This document shows, one piece after another, positions 35,900 through 44,145 of a stretch of DNA of 64,000 nt. The position numbers and the translations under genes were made by a program. Each line of letters starts with the position of its first letter. Positions within the stretch are counted from its first letter, which is position 1. The stretch covers positions 302,450 to 366,449 of the forward strand of contig NZ_REFW01000004.1 in assembly GCF_003688855.1 (NCBI RefSeq), in the 5' to 3' direction. This DNA comes from Tessaracoccus antarcticus (GTDB lineage Bacteria > Actinomycetota > Actinomycetes > Propionibacteriales > Propionibacteriaceae). The notes beneath the pieces were generated by a model. It had not been told where the DNA came from, made no database searches, and saw nothing but the letters and a program-made list of their open reading frames with translations.

Positions 35900-37866
35900 C
35901 CACACCCACCGGTCACGGACTCATGGTGGCCCTCGATGGCCCCTTCCATGCAGTCAAGGACCACTGGCGGTCCAGCATCACCGCGGACGACGTGGTCCGC
36001 GACCCCTCCCAGTCCCTTCCCGAGGCGCGTGCCTGGGCCCTCCAGCACCTCGTCGACATCGCCAACCGCGGCTATGCCGTTGCAGGATTCCCGGGGCATC
36101 CGGGCAGCGTCGCGGAATCGGTCGCGCACTTCGAGATGATGGCGCTGGGGGACCTGTCGCTCAACATCAAGGCCGGCGTCCAGCACGGACTCTTCGGTGG
36201 GGCCATCACCAACCTGGGCACGTCGTGGCACCACGAGACCTTCATCGACGACGTCATCTCGTGTGAGCTGACGGGCTGCTTCGCCATGACCGAGCTTGGA
36301 CACGGGTCGGACGTGTCGTCCGTGGAGACCACCATCACCTACCTCCCTGACACCGACGAGTACGAGATCCACTCGCCGACGCCCAGCGCCACGAAGGCCT
36401 ACATCGGCAATGCCGGCCAGGACGGCAAGATGGCCGTCGTGTTCGGCCAGCTCCTGGTGGGTGGCACCAGCGAGGGCGTCCACGCAGTCCTGGTACCCAT
36501 CCGGGACAGCAACCTCGACGACCTACCCGGCGTCACCACCGGTGACCACGGCCACAAGGGCGGGTTGCTGGGTGTCGACAACGGATTGCTCACCTTCGAC
36601 CACGTGCGCGTTCCCCGGACGATGCTGCTCAATCGCTACGGCGGCGTTGGCGATGACGGCGTGTACACCTCACCAATCGCCAGCAAGAACGCCCGGTTCT
36701 TCACCATGCTCGGCACTCTCGTGCGGGGGCGAATCTGCGTCGGCAGCGGCGCTGCCATGGCCACCCGCAAGGCTCTGAGCATCGCCACCCGGTACGCGTT
36801 GCAGCGCAAGCAGTTCCGCAGGCCGGGGATGGGGTCGGAGGTGACCCTGCTGGACTACCAGAGTCACCAGCGCAAGCTCATGCCCAACATCGCCAAGGCG
36901 TACGCCTACGGGTTCGCCGTCAACGAGGTCAGCCAGCACCTGCAGCGCGTGACCGACGCCGTCGGGCAGGACCCATCCGCCTCCAGGGAGCTGGAGACGC
37001 GGGCGGCCGGGCTCAAGGCCGTGCTGACACGATGGGCCAACGACACCATCCAGGTGTGCCGCGAGTCGTGCGGCGGTGCCGGGTACATGAGCGAGAACGG
37101 CATCACGCTGATCCGCCAGGACGCCGACATCTTCGCCACCTTCGAGGGGGACAACACGGTCCTCCTGCAGCTCGTCGCCAAGGCGCTGCTCGTTGACTAC
37201 AAGAAGACGTGGGGCGACATGGACCTGCGTGGTACCGCGCAGGCCACGGCCAAGCTGCTCGGTGGGCGTTTCATGGAGCGCACCACCGCCGGTTCCACCA
37301 TCAGTCGTCTGGTGGCCAACGCCAAGGTGAAGCCGGAGTCCGAAAGGCTCCACGCACGCGGCTGGCAGGTGGAGATGTTCGAGTTCCGTGAGCAGCACCT
37401 CGTCGAGACGCTGGCGCGCCGGATGCGGGCGGCCTCGAAGGTGCCCGAGGACGCGGTGTTCGACGCCGTGAACGAGTGCCAGGAACACATGTTGGAAGCG
37501 GCGCGCGCCCATACGGACCGCACGGTGCTGGAGGCGTTCGTGGGGGGCATCTCGCAGTGCCACGACGAGTACATCAAGGCGCTGCTCATCAAGATCTGCG
37601 ACCTCTACGCACTGGCCACCATCGAGGAGAACCGGGCCTGGTACATGGAGCACAACAGGATCGACGGCGCCCGCAGCAAGGCGATCTCCGCTGCCGTGGA
37701 GTCGTTGAACATGCAGCTCCGTGACAAGGCCCTCGAGCTCGTTGAGGGCATGGGTGTGCCCGAGGCGTGGACCTCATCGGCCATGCTGCGGGACGCGGGC
37801 GGTCAGAACGCGTCGGGGTCGTACGTGCGAGTCCACCACCTTCCGGTCACGGAACCCGCGGTGTGA
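35896..37866 (+). CDS. Acyl-CoA oxidase/dehydrogenase (ACOX-like)
   Basis: A 656-aa flavoprotein. Its length and motifs fit the acyl-CoA oxidase branch of the superfamily better than 380-aa dehydrogenases: FAMTELGHGSDVSSVETT (about 130-147), the glycine-rich CRESCGGAGYM and the candidate catalytic Glu in TFEGDNTVLLQ (about 415-425), plus a long C-terminal helical domain. It would introduce the trans-2 double bond into acyl-CoA. Oxygen versus ETF as electron acceptor cannot be decided here. Translationally coupled to the TetR gene (ATGA). Confidence 0.88.
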   Translation: MTTPTGHGLMVALDGPFHAVKDHWRSSITADDVVRDPSQSLPEARAWALQHLVDIANRGYAVAGFPGHPGSVAESVAHFEMMALGDLSLNIKAGVQHGLFGGAITNLGTSWHHETFIDDVISCELTGCFAMTELGHGSDVSSVETTITYLPDTDEYEIHSPTPSATKAYIGNAGQDGKMAVVFGQLLVGGTSEGVHAVLVPIRDSNLDDLPGVTTGDHGHKGGLLGVDNGLLTFDHVRVPRTMLLNRYGGVGDDGVYTSPIASKNARFFTMLGTLVRGRICVGSGAAMATRKALSIATRYALQRKQFRRPGMGSEVTLLDYQSHQRKLMPNIAKAYAYGFAVNEVSQHLQRVTDAVGQDPSASRELETRAAGLKAVLTRWANDTIQVCRESCGGAGYMSENGITLIRQDADIFATFEGDNTVLLQLVAKALLVDYKKTWGDMDLRGTAQATAKLLGGRFMERTTAGSTISRLVANAKVKPESERLHARGWQVEMFEFREQHLVETLARRMRAASKVPEDAVFDAVNECQEHMLEAARAHTDRTVLEAFVGGISQCHDEYIKALLIKICDLYALATIEENRAWYMEHNRIDGARSKAISAAVESLNMQLRDKALELVEGMGVPEAWTSSAMLRDAGGQNASGSYVRVHHLPVTEPAV

Positions 37867-37911
37867 CCAGTGGCGCGGGAGGTCGCCGCGGGCAGCGATA
37901 GGGTCGCCAGC

Positions 37912-38994
37912 ATGCGCTTGGACCTGACAACTGACCTCGTGACGCTCCTACAGGCGATCACCGACGTGGAGAGCGTGTCCGGGAACGAACGCCAGCTGGC
38001 CGACATGGTGGAGGAGGCGTTGAGCGCGCACGACCACCTCGAGGTGCGGCGCGACGGTGACTGTGTCATCGCTCTCACCCACTTCGGCCGCCAGCAGCGC
38101 GTCGTCATCGCCGGTCACCTCGACACCGTCCCCATTGCCAACAACCTCCCCAGTTCTCTGGAGGAGACACCGGAGGGGCTGCACGTCGTGGGGCGGGGCA
38201 CCTGCGACATGAAGGGCGGGGTGGCGGTCCAGTTGAAACTGGCCGCCGAGCTGACGGATGCCACCCGTGACATCACGTGGCTGTTCTACGACCACGAGGA
38301 GGTGGGGGCGGAGCTGAACGGGCTGAAGCGTCTGGCCGACAACTCCCCGGAACTCCTCGAGGCCGATTTTGCGGTGCTCATGGAGCCCACGGACGCCACC
38401 ATTGAGGGCGGGTGCCAGGGAACCTGCCGGATCCGCATCACCGTGCCCGGCAGGGCCGCCCACAGCGCGCGGTCGTGGCTGGGTGTCAACGCCATCCATG
38501 GCCTGTCCGACGTGCTCGACCGACTCAATGCCTATGAGGCGCGGGACGTCGACGTCGAGGGCCTCACGTACCGGGAGGGCTTGAACGCCGTTCTGGTCTC
38601 CGGGGGGGTGGCCGGCAACGTGATCCCGCCATCGTGTGACATCGACATCAACTACCGTTTTGCACCCGACAAGGAGCCACAGGACGCCATTGCCGAGCTG
38701 GCACGTGTCTTCGACGGATATGGGTTCGAGGTCACGGACATGTCTCCGGGCGCACGCCCGGGACTCGACCAGGAGATCGCACAGGACTTTGTGGCGTCCG
38801 TGGGCGCCACACCCAGGCCCAAGTACGGCTGGACCGACGTGGCCCGGTTCTCGGCACTCGGCATTCCCGCTGTGAACTACGGCCCGGCGGACCCGTCCCT
38901 GGCCCACACCGACAACGAATACTGTCCCGCTGACCAGCTGGACACCTGCGCCGACGGCCTGCGCCGCTGGCTCACCATTGAACAGGAGGCATGA
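37912..38994 (+). CDS. dapE: Succinyl-diaminopimelate desuccinylase
   Basis: Releases LL-diaminopimelate from its succinyl derivative. The 360-aa M20 metallohydrolase has zinc residues in AGHLDTVP and GRGTCDMKGG, the catalytic Glu in DHEEVGAE (about 129-136), a dimerisation domain with GRAAHSAR, and a late His in LAHTDNEY. ATG 37912 follows TAGGGT (37899-37904) with a 7-nt gap: leaderless. It is coupled to the LOG gene. Confidence 0.93.
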   Translation: MRLDLTTDLVTLLQAITDVESVSGNERQLADMVEEALSAHDHLEVRRDGDCVIALTHFGRQQRVVIAGHLDTVPIANNLPSSLEETPEGLHVVGRGTCDMKGGVAVQLKLAAELTDATRDITWLFYDHEEVGAELNGLKRLADNSPELLEADFAVLMEPTDATIEGGCQGTCRIRITVPGRAAHSARSWLGVNAIHGLSDVLDRLNAYEARDVDVEGLTYREGLNAVLVSGGVAGNVIPPSCDIDINYRFAPDKEPQDAIAELARVFDGYGFEVTDMSPGARPGLDQEIAQDFVASVGATPRPKYGWTDVARFSALGIPAVNYGPADPSLAHTDNEYCPADQLDTCADGLRRWLTIEQEA

Positions 38995-39722
38995 TGCGAA
39001 TCGAACGCAGACAGGGCGCCGTCGTCCTGCGGGGTGCCGAACACGAGGCGCCCACCGCGGACCAGGCGCTGCTCGACAGCCCTGAGCCCGACTGGCAGCA
39101 CAACGACCCGTGGCGCGTGCTGCGAATTCAGGCGGAGTTCGTGGAGGGCTTCGACGCGCTGTCACAGCTGCCGTCGGCCGTCAGTGTCTTCGGATCTGCA
39201 CGGACGACGCCGGACCAGCCCATGTACAAGAACGCGGAGTTGCTCGGGAGGAGACTGACCGAAGCCGGCTTCGCCGTGATCACGGGCGGCGGCCCCGGGG
39301 TGATGGAGGCGGCCAACAAGGGCGCGCTGGAGGCTGACGGCCTGTCCGTGGGGCTCGGTATCGAGTTGCCGTTCGAGCAGGGTCTGAATGCCTACGTCTC
39401 CCTGGGCGTGAACTTCCGGTACTTCTTCGCACGCAAGACGATGTTCCTGAAGTACTCGCGCGGTTTCATCGCCATGCCTGGCGGTTTCGGCACCTTCGAC
39501 GAACTGTTCGAGGCGCTGACGCTGATCCAGACGAAGAAGGTCACCCACTTCCCCGTGGTGCTGTTCGGCACGGAGTTCTGGTGCGGACTCCTGGACTGGG
39601 TGCGGGGCAGCGTGCAGCAAGGCGGCTTCATCTCGGACGGCGACCTGGACCTCGTGACCATCACCGACGACATCGACGAGGCAGTGGCCGCCATGGGCCT
39701 TCCCAACGGCAGCGTGGGCTGA
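38994..39722 (+). CDS. LOG-family protein (TIGR00730, cytokinin-riboside phosphohydrolase-like)
   Basis: A 242-aa Rossmann-fold nucleotide phosphoribohydrolase-like protein. The family motifs GGGPGVMEAANKGA and MPGGFGTFDELFE are complete. In mycobacteria the homologue Rv1205 also follows dapE. Two ATGs overlap the dapE stop (38991 and 38994); AGGAGG at 38984-38989 is only 1 nt from the first and 4 nt from the second, so I prefer 38994. The physiological substrate in bacteria is probably a nucleoside monophosphate. Confidence 0.9.
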   Translation: MRIERRQGAVVLRGAEHEAPTADQALLDSPEPDWQHNDPWRVLRIQAEFVEGFDALSQLPSAVSVFGSARTTPDQPMYKNAELLGRRLTEAGFAVITGGGPGVMEAANKGALEADGLSVGLGIELPFEQGLNAYVSLGVNFRYFFARKTMFLKYSRGFIAMPGGFGTFDELFEALTLIQTKKVTHFPVVLFGTEFWCGLLDWVRGSVQQGGFISDGDLDLVTITDDIDEAVAAMGLPNGSVG

Positions 39723-39740
39723 CTCGATAGGCTTGCGCAC

Positions 39741-40280
39741 ATGGTGTGGGCGATAGTGGTGGTGGCGATAGCGGTGCTCGGCGTTGCAGCCTGGGCGGGA
39801 ACCGGACGGCTGGGCGAGATGCCCGAGCCGGTGACCGATCGACCGAAGGCCCACATCCCGGACGGGGAGGTGGACCAGGAGTTCCTGGATGAGCTGCGCC
39901 TCCCCGGTGCCGTCACTGGTTACCGTCGCGCCCAGGTGGACGAATACCTCGCCGCCCATGCTGCGGGCACTGATTCCCTCATCACCGATCCAGTATTTGA
40001 TGTGGTGCGCGGGGGCTACGACATGCAGTCCGTCGATGTTGTTGTGGACCGGCTGCGACCGGCTCCCACGCCGCTTTCGCGCGAAGAGTTCGGCCCCGTC
40101 GTGCTCACAGGCGATGCACCGGGGGATCGCCAGGATGTTCTCGTCGACGCCGTGTCCGCCGACGATGAACCCGAGGTTCACGACAATTTTTCCGTCGACG
40201 ATTCCGCGCAGGAAAAACCCGATTCTCCGCGCCGGGACGGTGCAGAAGAAGGCTTTATGGGGGAGTTGCGTGCGCCCTGA
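39741..40280 (+). CDS. DivIVA-domain membrane protein
   Basis: A 179-aa protein with an N-terminal transmembrane helix (about 2-19), then two short DivIVA-like elements: LPGAVTGYRRAQVDEYLAAH (about 54-73) and VVRGGYDMQSVDVVVDRL (about 88-105). The C-terminal 70 residues are acidic and probably disordered. The mycobacterial counterpart sits at the same place in the dapE-glgC region. ATG 39741 follows TAGGCT (39728-39733) with a 7-nt gap: leaderless. Possibly links membrane curvature or growth machinery; inferred. Confidence 0.8.
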   Translation: MVWAIVVVAIAVLGVAAWAGTGRLGEMPEPVTDRPKAHIPDGEVDQEFLDELRLPGAVTGYRRAQVDEYLAAHAAGTDSLITDPVFDVVRGGYDMQSVDVVVDRLRPAPTPLSREEFGPVVLTGDAPGDRQDVLVDAVSADDEPEVHDNFSVDDSAQEKPDSPRRDGAEEGFMGELRAP

Positions 40281-40342
40281 TTGCCCCATACGGAATAATG
40301 GAACCCAACCACAGCAAAACGGACAAGATAGAGGTCGGTAAA

Positions 40343-40510
40343 ATGGCAGCGATGAAGCCCCGCACGGGTGACGGTCCCATGGAAGTCACGAAGGAGGGTC
40401 GAGGCATCGTGATGCGTGTTCCTGTCGACGGCGGAGGCCGCCTGGTGGTGGAGATGAACGCCACCGAGGCCACCGACCTGCTGATGGCACTCACCGGCGT
40501 GGTCGGCTGA
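40343..40510 (+). CDS. DUF3117 small protein
   Basis: A 55-aa actinobacteria-specific protein matching DUF3117 over its whole length: MAAMKPRTGDGPMEVTKEGR then RGIVMRVPVDGGGRLVVEMN and the end LMALTGVV. Function unknown. ATG 40343 is preferred over the in-frame ATG 40298 because the family begins at MAAMKPRTGDGP; AGAGG about 10 nt upstream may serve as ribosome binding site. A strong hairpin follows. Confidence 0.9.
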   Translation: MAAMKPRTGDGPMEVTKEGRGIVMRVPVDGGGRLVVEMNATEATDLLMALTGVVG

Positions 40511-40540
40511 CCACCACTTCCAACAACTGAGTAGACAGCA

Positions 40541-40568
40541 GCGCCCGGGACCGCAAGGTCTCGGGCGC
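40541..40568 (+). terminator. GCAA-capped terminator hairpin after DUF3117 gene
   Basis: GCGCCCGGGACC (40541-40552) pairs with GGTCTCGGGCGC (40557-40568) with one G-T wobble, closed by a GCAA loop, and is followed by a T/C-rich tract. Confidence 0.85.
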
Positions 40569-40576
40569 TCCTGTCG

Positions 40577-40596
40577 TCCCGGCAGTGGTGCCGGGA
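40577..40596 (-). terminator. Second hairpin, serving the convergent glgA gene
   Basis: Perfect 8-bp stem TCCCGGCA (40577-40584) with TGCCGGGA (40589-40596) and a 4-nt loop, 9 nt from the glgA stop. With the adjacent hairpin it forms a convergent terminator pair. Confidence 0.7.
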
Positions 40597-40604
40597 GCGC
40601 AAAC

Positions 40605-41795
40605 TCAGGCGTGGTACTCGATGGCGGCCCGGTAGACGTCGATGGTCTGCTTCGCGATTTCCGCCCAGGAGAACTCGTCGATGCAGCGCTGACGGCCTGC
40701 CACGCCGAAGCGCCTCGCAAGGTCGGCATCACGGGTGACGCGGTTGACCTTGTCGGCGAACTCGGTCTCGAAGGCATCCACGAACGCGGGGTCGTTGGCG
40801 CGGGGGGGGTCGTAGGGCACCAGCAGTCCTGTCTTGCCGTCCACCACCACCTCCGGGATCCCACCGACGGCGCTGGCCACGACAGCTGTCTCGCAGGCCA
40901 TGGCCTCGAGGTTCACGATCCCCAGCGGCTCGTAGATGCTGGGGCAGGCGAACACGGTGGCGTGCGTCATGACCTGTCGCACGGCGGATCTCGGCAGCAT
41001 CTCCCGCACCCACACGACGGGGGCGGTGCGGCTCGCCTGCAGTTCGGCGAAGGCGGTCTCGAACTCGGCGGCGATCTCCGGGGTGTCCGGAGCCCCGGCG
41101 AGCAGAACCACCTGCGTGTCGGGGTCGAACTCCTGGGCGGCGCGCACGAGGTGCACGAGACCCTTCTGACGGGTGATGCGCCCCACGAACACCACCGACG
41201 GGCGGCCGCGTTCCATTCCCAGCGAATCCACCACGTCGGTCCCGTGGTCGGGCTGGAACTCGTCGGGGTCGATGCCGTTCTTCACCACGTGGACCCGGGC
41301 GGGGTCCAGGTTGGGGTAGCTGTCCAGCACGTCGCGGCGCATGCCCTCGCTGACGGAGATGACGGCGTCGGCGGCCTCGAAGGCCGTTTTCTCCGCCCAG
41401 GAACTGACCGCGTAGCCGCCTCCCAGTTGCTCGGACTTCCACGGCCTGTGGGGCTCGAGTGAGTGGGACGTGACGACGTGCGGCTTGTCCAGCAGCAGGC
41501 CCGCCAGGTGTCCGCCCATGTTGGCGTACCAGGTGTGCGAATGCAGGACGTCCACGTCGGGTGAGACGGCGGCCGCCATGGACAGATCGGCGCCCAGCAC
41601 GCGCAACGCGGCGTTCGCGTTCGGCGGGTAGGTCTCCGGGTGCGCTGTGGCGCCATCGCGTGGCTCGCCCATGCAATGGACCTCCACCTCGATGAACTTG
41701 CGCAGTTGCGGCACCAGCTGCGCGACGTGGACGCCGGCTCCGCCGTAGATCGATGGGGGGTATTCCCGCGTCAGCAGTGACAGTTTCAGGTTCAT
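40605..41795 (-). CDS. glgA: GT4 glycogen synthase / maltose-1-phosphate synthase
   Basis: A 396-aa retaining glycosyltransferase using ADP-glucose. N-terminal REYPPSIYGGAGVHV and C-terminal PSIYEPLGIVNLEAMACETA are typical of the actinobacterial group annotated GlgA. The mycobacterial member Rv1212c was shown to act as GlgM, making maltose-1-phosphate for the GlgE pathway, so this may be GlgM rather than a true glycogen synthase. ATG 41795 lies 94 nt from divergent glgC; CACGAT on the minus strand, 8 nt upstream, is an imperfect -10. Confidence 0.92.
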   Translation of the reverse strand: MNLKLSLLTREYPPSIYGGAGVHVAQLVPQLRKFIEVEVHCMGEPRDGATAHPETYPPNANAALRVLGADLSMAAAVSPDVDVLHSHTWYANMGGHLAGLLLDKPHVVTSHSLEPHRPWKSEQLGGGYAVSSWAEKTAFEAADAVISVSEGMRRDVLDSYPNLDPARVHVVKNGIDPDEFQPDHGTDVVDSLGMERGRPSVVFVGRITRQKGLVHLVRAAQEFDPDTQVVLLAGAPDTPEIAAEFETAFAELQASRTAPVVWVREMLPRSAVRQVMTHATVFACPSIYEPLGIVNLEAMACETAVVASAVGGIPEVVVDGKTGLLVPYDPPRANDPAFVDAFETEFADKVNRVTRDADLARRFGVAGRQRCIDEFSWAEIAKQTIDVYRAAIEYHA

Positions 41796-41888
41796 GAGTC
41801 CTGATCGTGTCACATCCGGGTGCGCGCCGTGGTGAGACTTTCAAGGGTTTCCACGGCAGTGCTCACCTGCATGCAATAGGTTCGTGGC

Positions 41889-43115
41889 ATGGTTGGTCGT
41901 CCTAAAGTTCTGTCCATCGTCCTCGCTGGTGGAGAGGGCAAGCGTTTGATGCCCCTCACCGCTGACAGGGCCAAGCCCGCTGTGCCCTTCGGCGGTAGTT
42001 ATCGGCTCATTGACTTCGTCCTGTCCAACCTCGCAAACTCGGGCCTGAACCGAGTCGCGGTGCTGACGCAGTACAAGTCGCATTCGCTGGACCGCCACAT
42101 CTCGCTGACGTGGCGCTTCTCCACATTGCTGGGCAACTACGTGACCCCGGTCCCCGCCCAGCAACGGCTCGGCCCCCGGTGGTACCAGGGTTCCGCCGAT
42201 GCCATCTACCAGTCGCTGAACCTGATCCGCGACGACGACCCCGACTACGTCGTGGTGTTCGGTGCCGACAACATCTACCGCATGGACGTCTCCCAGATGC
42301 TGCAGGCGCACATCGACTCCGGTCTCGGCGCGACGGTGGCCGGCATCCGTGTCCCTCGCCACGAGGCCAGCGCGTTCGGGATCATCGACGCGGCCGAGGA
42401 CAACAAGATCAAGAGCTTCCTCGAGAAGCCCGCAGACCCACCCGGCCTTCCCGACTCGCCGGAGGAGTCGTTCGCCTCCATGGGCAACTACATCTTCAAC
42501 AGGCGGGAGCTCGTGGAGGCGCTGCGCGCCGATGCGGAGAACCCGACGTCCAAGCACGACATGGGCGGCGACATCGTCCCGTGGTTCACGGACCAGGGAC
42601 GCTCCCAGGTCTACGACTTCAAGTCCAACTACGTTCCCGGCGCCACGGAGAAGGACGTCAACTACTGGCGTGACGTGGGCAGCATCGACGCCTACCACGA
42701 GGCGCACATGGACCTGGTGTCTGTGGATCCCGAGTTCAACCTGTACAACTCCGACTGGCCCATCCTGACGAATCAGGCTCAGGCTCCCGGCGCCAAGTTC
42801 GTGATCCGGGGGCGGGCGGAGGATTCCATCGTCAACCCGGGGTGCATCATCTCGGGAGGCGAGGTGGACCGCACCGTGCTGGGCCCGAACGTGCACGTCG
42901 ACAAGTGGTCGCAGGTGTCGGACTCGGTGCTCATGGACGGCGTGCGCGTCGGCCGGGACGCAGTGGTGCGTCGCGCAATCCTCGACAAGCACGTGGTGGT
43001 GCCCGACGGTGTGCAGATTGGTGTGGACCACGCACATGACAGGGCACGTGGGTTCGACATCTCCGAGGGTGGCGTCGTCACCATCGGCAAGGACGTGACA
43101 ATCCCCAGGGACTGA
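41889..43115 (+). CDS. glgC: Glucose-1-phosphate adenylyltransferase
   Basis: Makes ADP-glucose for glycogen or alpha-glucan synthesis. The 408-aa protein has the nucleotide-binding [20 protein letters not shown] (about 13-32), the glucose-1-P region [14 protein letters not shown] and a C-terminal left-handed beta-helix. ATG 41889 follows TAGGTT (41877-41882) with a 6-nt gap: leaderless. It is divergent from glgA and followed by a highly structured non-coding stretch. Confidence 0.96.
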   Translation: MVGRPKVLSIVLAGGEGKRLMPLTADRAKPAVPFGGSYRLIDFVLSNLANSGLNRVAVLTQYKSHSLDRHISLTWRFSTLLGNYVTPVPAQQRLGPRWYQGSADAIYQSLNLIRDDDPDYVVVFGADNIYRMDVSQMLQAHIDSGLGATVAGIRVPRHEASAFGIIDAAEDNKIKSFLEKPADPPGLPDSPEESFASMGNYIFNRRELVEALRADAENPTSKHDMGGDIVPWFTDQGRSQVYDFKSNYVPGATEKDVNYWRDVGSIDAYHEAHMDLVSVDPEFNLYNSDWPILTNQAQAPGAKFVIRGRAEDSIVNPGCIISGGEVDRTVLGPNVHVDKWSQVSDSVLMDGVRVGRDAVVRRAILDKHVVVPDGVQIGVDHAHDRARGFDISEGGVVTIGKDVTIPRD

Positions 43116-43322
43116 TCCCACGGGGCACCCCCGTGTTCCCCGAAAGGAACGACTCTCACCCGGTGCTGTTGGCGGGAGAGGGCTCTCTTCGGGGAACACG
43201 GAGCAGGGCTGTGCGCAGGTCCTCCGGGCACGACGCACCGTGTGCGTGGTGTTCCGGGGTCCACAGGGCAGAGCCCCGCAGGTGTGGTGCTCCTGGCTTC
43301 AGGGTGTGTGGCCCCGAGTTCT
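43116..43322 (+). other. Structured non-coding region after glgC
   Basis: A 207-nt gap between glgC and the convergent methyltransferase. CCGTGTTCCCCGAA (43132-43145) pairs perfectly with TTCGGGGAACACGG (43189-43202), and the enclosed CTCTC/GAGAG arms form an inner stem. The left arm also belongs to a competing 7-bp hairpin, CACGGGG/CCCCGTG at 43120-43136. A third hairpin is ACGCAC/GTGCGT at 43234-43248. It may be a bidirectional terminator or a small RNA; it matches no family I know. Confidence 0.6.
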
Positions 43323-43979
43323 TCAGTGCTTGACAGCCACCAGCAGCCCGTTGCCGACCGGCAGCAAGGACTGGGTGTAGGACTCGGACTGGGTGACCGC
43401 TTCCAGGGCCTCGCGGATGATGATGGTCTCGTCGCCCTCAGCCGAGGGGTCGGCCACGGTGTTGTTCCACAGCACGTCATGGACGATGAGCAGGCCGCCG
43501 TGCCGCAAAAGGCGCAACGCGCCAGCGACGTACTCCACGTACTCCAACTTGTCGCCGTTGATGAACACGATGTCGTAGGCGCCGTCGCGGAGCTTCGGCA
43601 GCACCTCGAGCGGGGTGCCTGCAATGAGACGGAAGCGTGACGACGGGTGGCCCGCCGCAGTCAGGAATCGACGGGCGGCCAGTTGATGCTCAGCGTCTGC
43701 GTCGATGCTCGTGAGGATGCCGTCCTTGCCCATCCCGTCAAAGAAGGCGAGGGCGGAGGCACCCATGAGGGTGCCAACCTCGACGACGGCCTTGGCGCCG
43801 GTGGTGGCGGCCAGAACGGTCAGGATTGCGGACACACCGGTGCTGATGGGGACATGGCCGGCCATGAACGCCTCTTCGCGCGCCTGGCGCAGGGCATCGG
43901 ACGGAGCAACCCAGTCCTCGGTGAGGGCCCAGGACTCGGTGGTGGGCGCGTCCACATTGCGCGCGGGATTGCTGTTCAC
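43323..43979 (-). CDS. SAM-dependent O-methyltransferase
   Basis: A 218-aa class I methyltransferase of the catechol/caffeoyl-CoA OMT type. The SAM-binding segment KAVVEVGTLMGASAL (about 62-76), IDADAEHQ and the metal-binding YDIVFINGDKLEY are present. The homologue in M. tuberculosis (Rv1220c) also neighbours sigE. GTG 43979 has TAGGGT on the minus strand (43986-43991) with a 6-nt gap: leaderless. The substrate is unknown. Confidence 0.88.
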   Translation of the reverse strand: MNSNPARNVDAPTTESWALTEDWVAPSDALRQAREEAFMAGHVPISTGVSAILTVLAATTGAKAVVEVGTLMGASALAFFDGMGKDGILTSIDADAEHQLAARRFLTAAGHPSSRFRLIAGTPLEVLPKLRDGAYDIVFINGDKLEYVEYVAGALRLLRHGGLLIVHDVLWNNTVADPSAEGDETIIIREALEAVTQSESYTQSLLPVGNGLLVAVKH

Positions 43980-44013
43980 GATCTCACCCTACCCATTGTC
44001 CTAAGATGTGCGC

Positions 44014-44145
44014 ATGAGCCATGTCGTAAGCGCCGAGATCGTCGGGAACGTCCTCTCCGTGTCGGTGGGGGCCGGCCAGCGGGTCGGCGTCTCCGAAGCA
44101 GCCATCGCTTCGGGGTTCCTGATCATGGAAACCCCCGCCAGATGA
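44014..44145 (+). CDS. 43-aa ORF resembling a truncated biotinyl/lipoyl domain, coupled to dapA
   Basis: ATG 44014 follows TAAGAT (44002-44007) with a 6-nt gap, the same layout as other leaderless genes, and the stop overlaps dapA (ATGA). The product starts MSHVVSAEIVGNVLSVSVGA and ends FLIMETPAR. It resembles the N-terminal half of small actinobacterial biotin-carrier proteins (AEIV..VLEVVV..GD..., then MKMETP), but the biotinylated Lys motif is replaced by LIM and the second half is missing. It could be a decayed carrier gene or a leader ORF controlling dapA; it is not on standard gene calls of this size. Confidence 0.55.
   Translation: MSHVVSAEIVGNVLSVSVGAGQRVGVSEAAIASGFLIMETPAR

Noticed and set aside
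43116..43322. SRP (4.5S) RNA gene.
   Set aside because: The conserved tip sequence with GGAAGCA-type loops is absent; only GAAAGGAA appears, without the matching partner strand.
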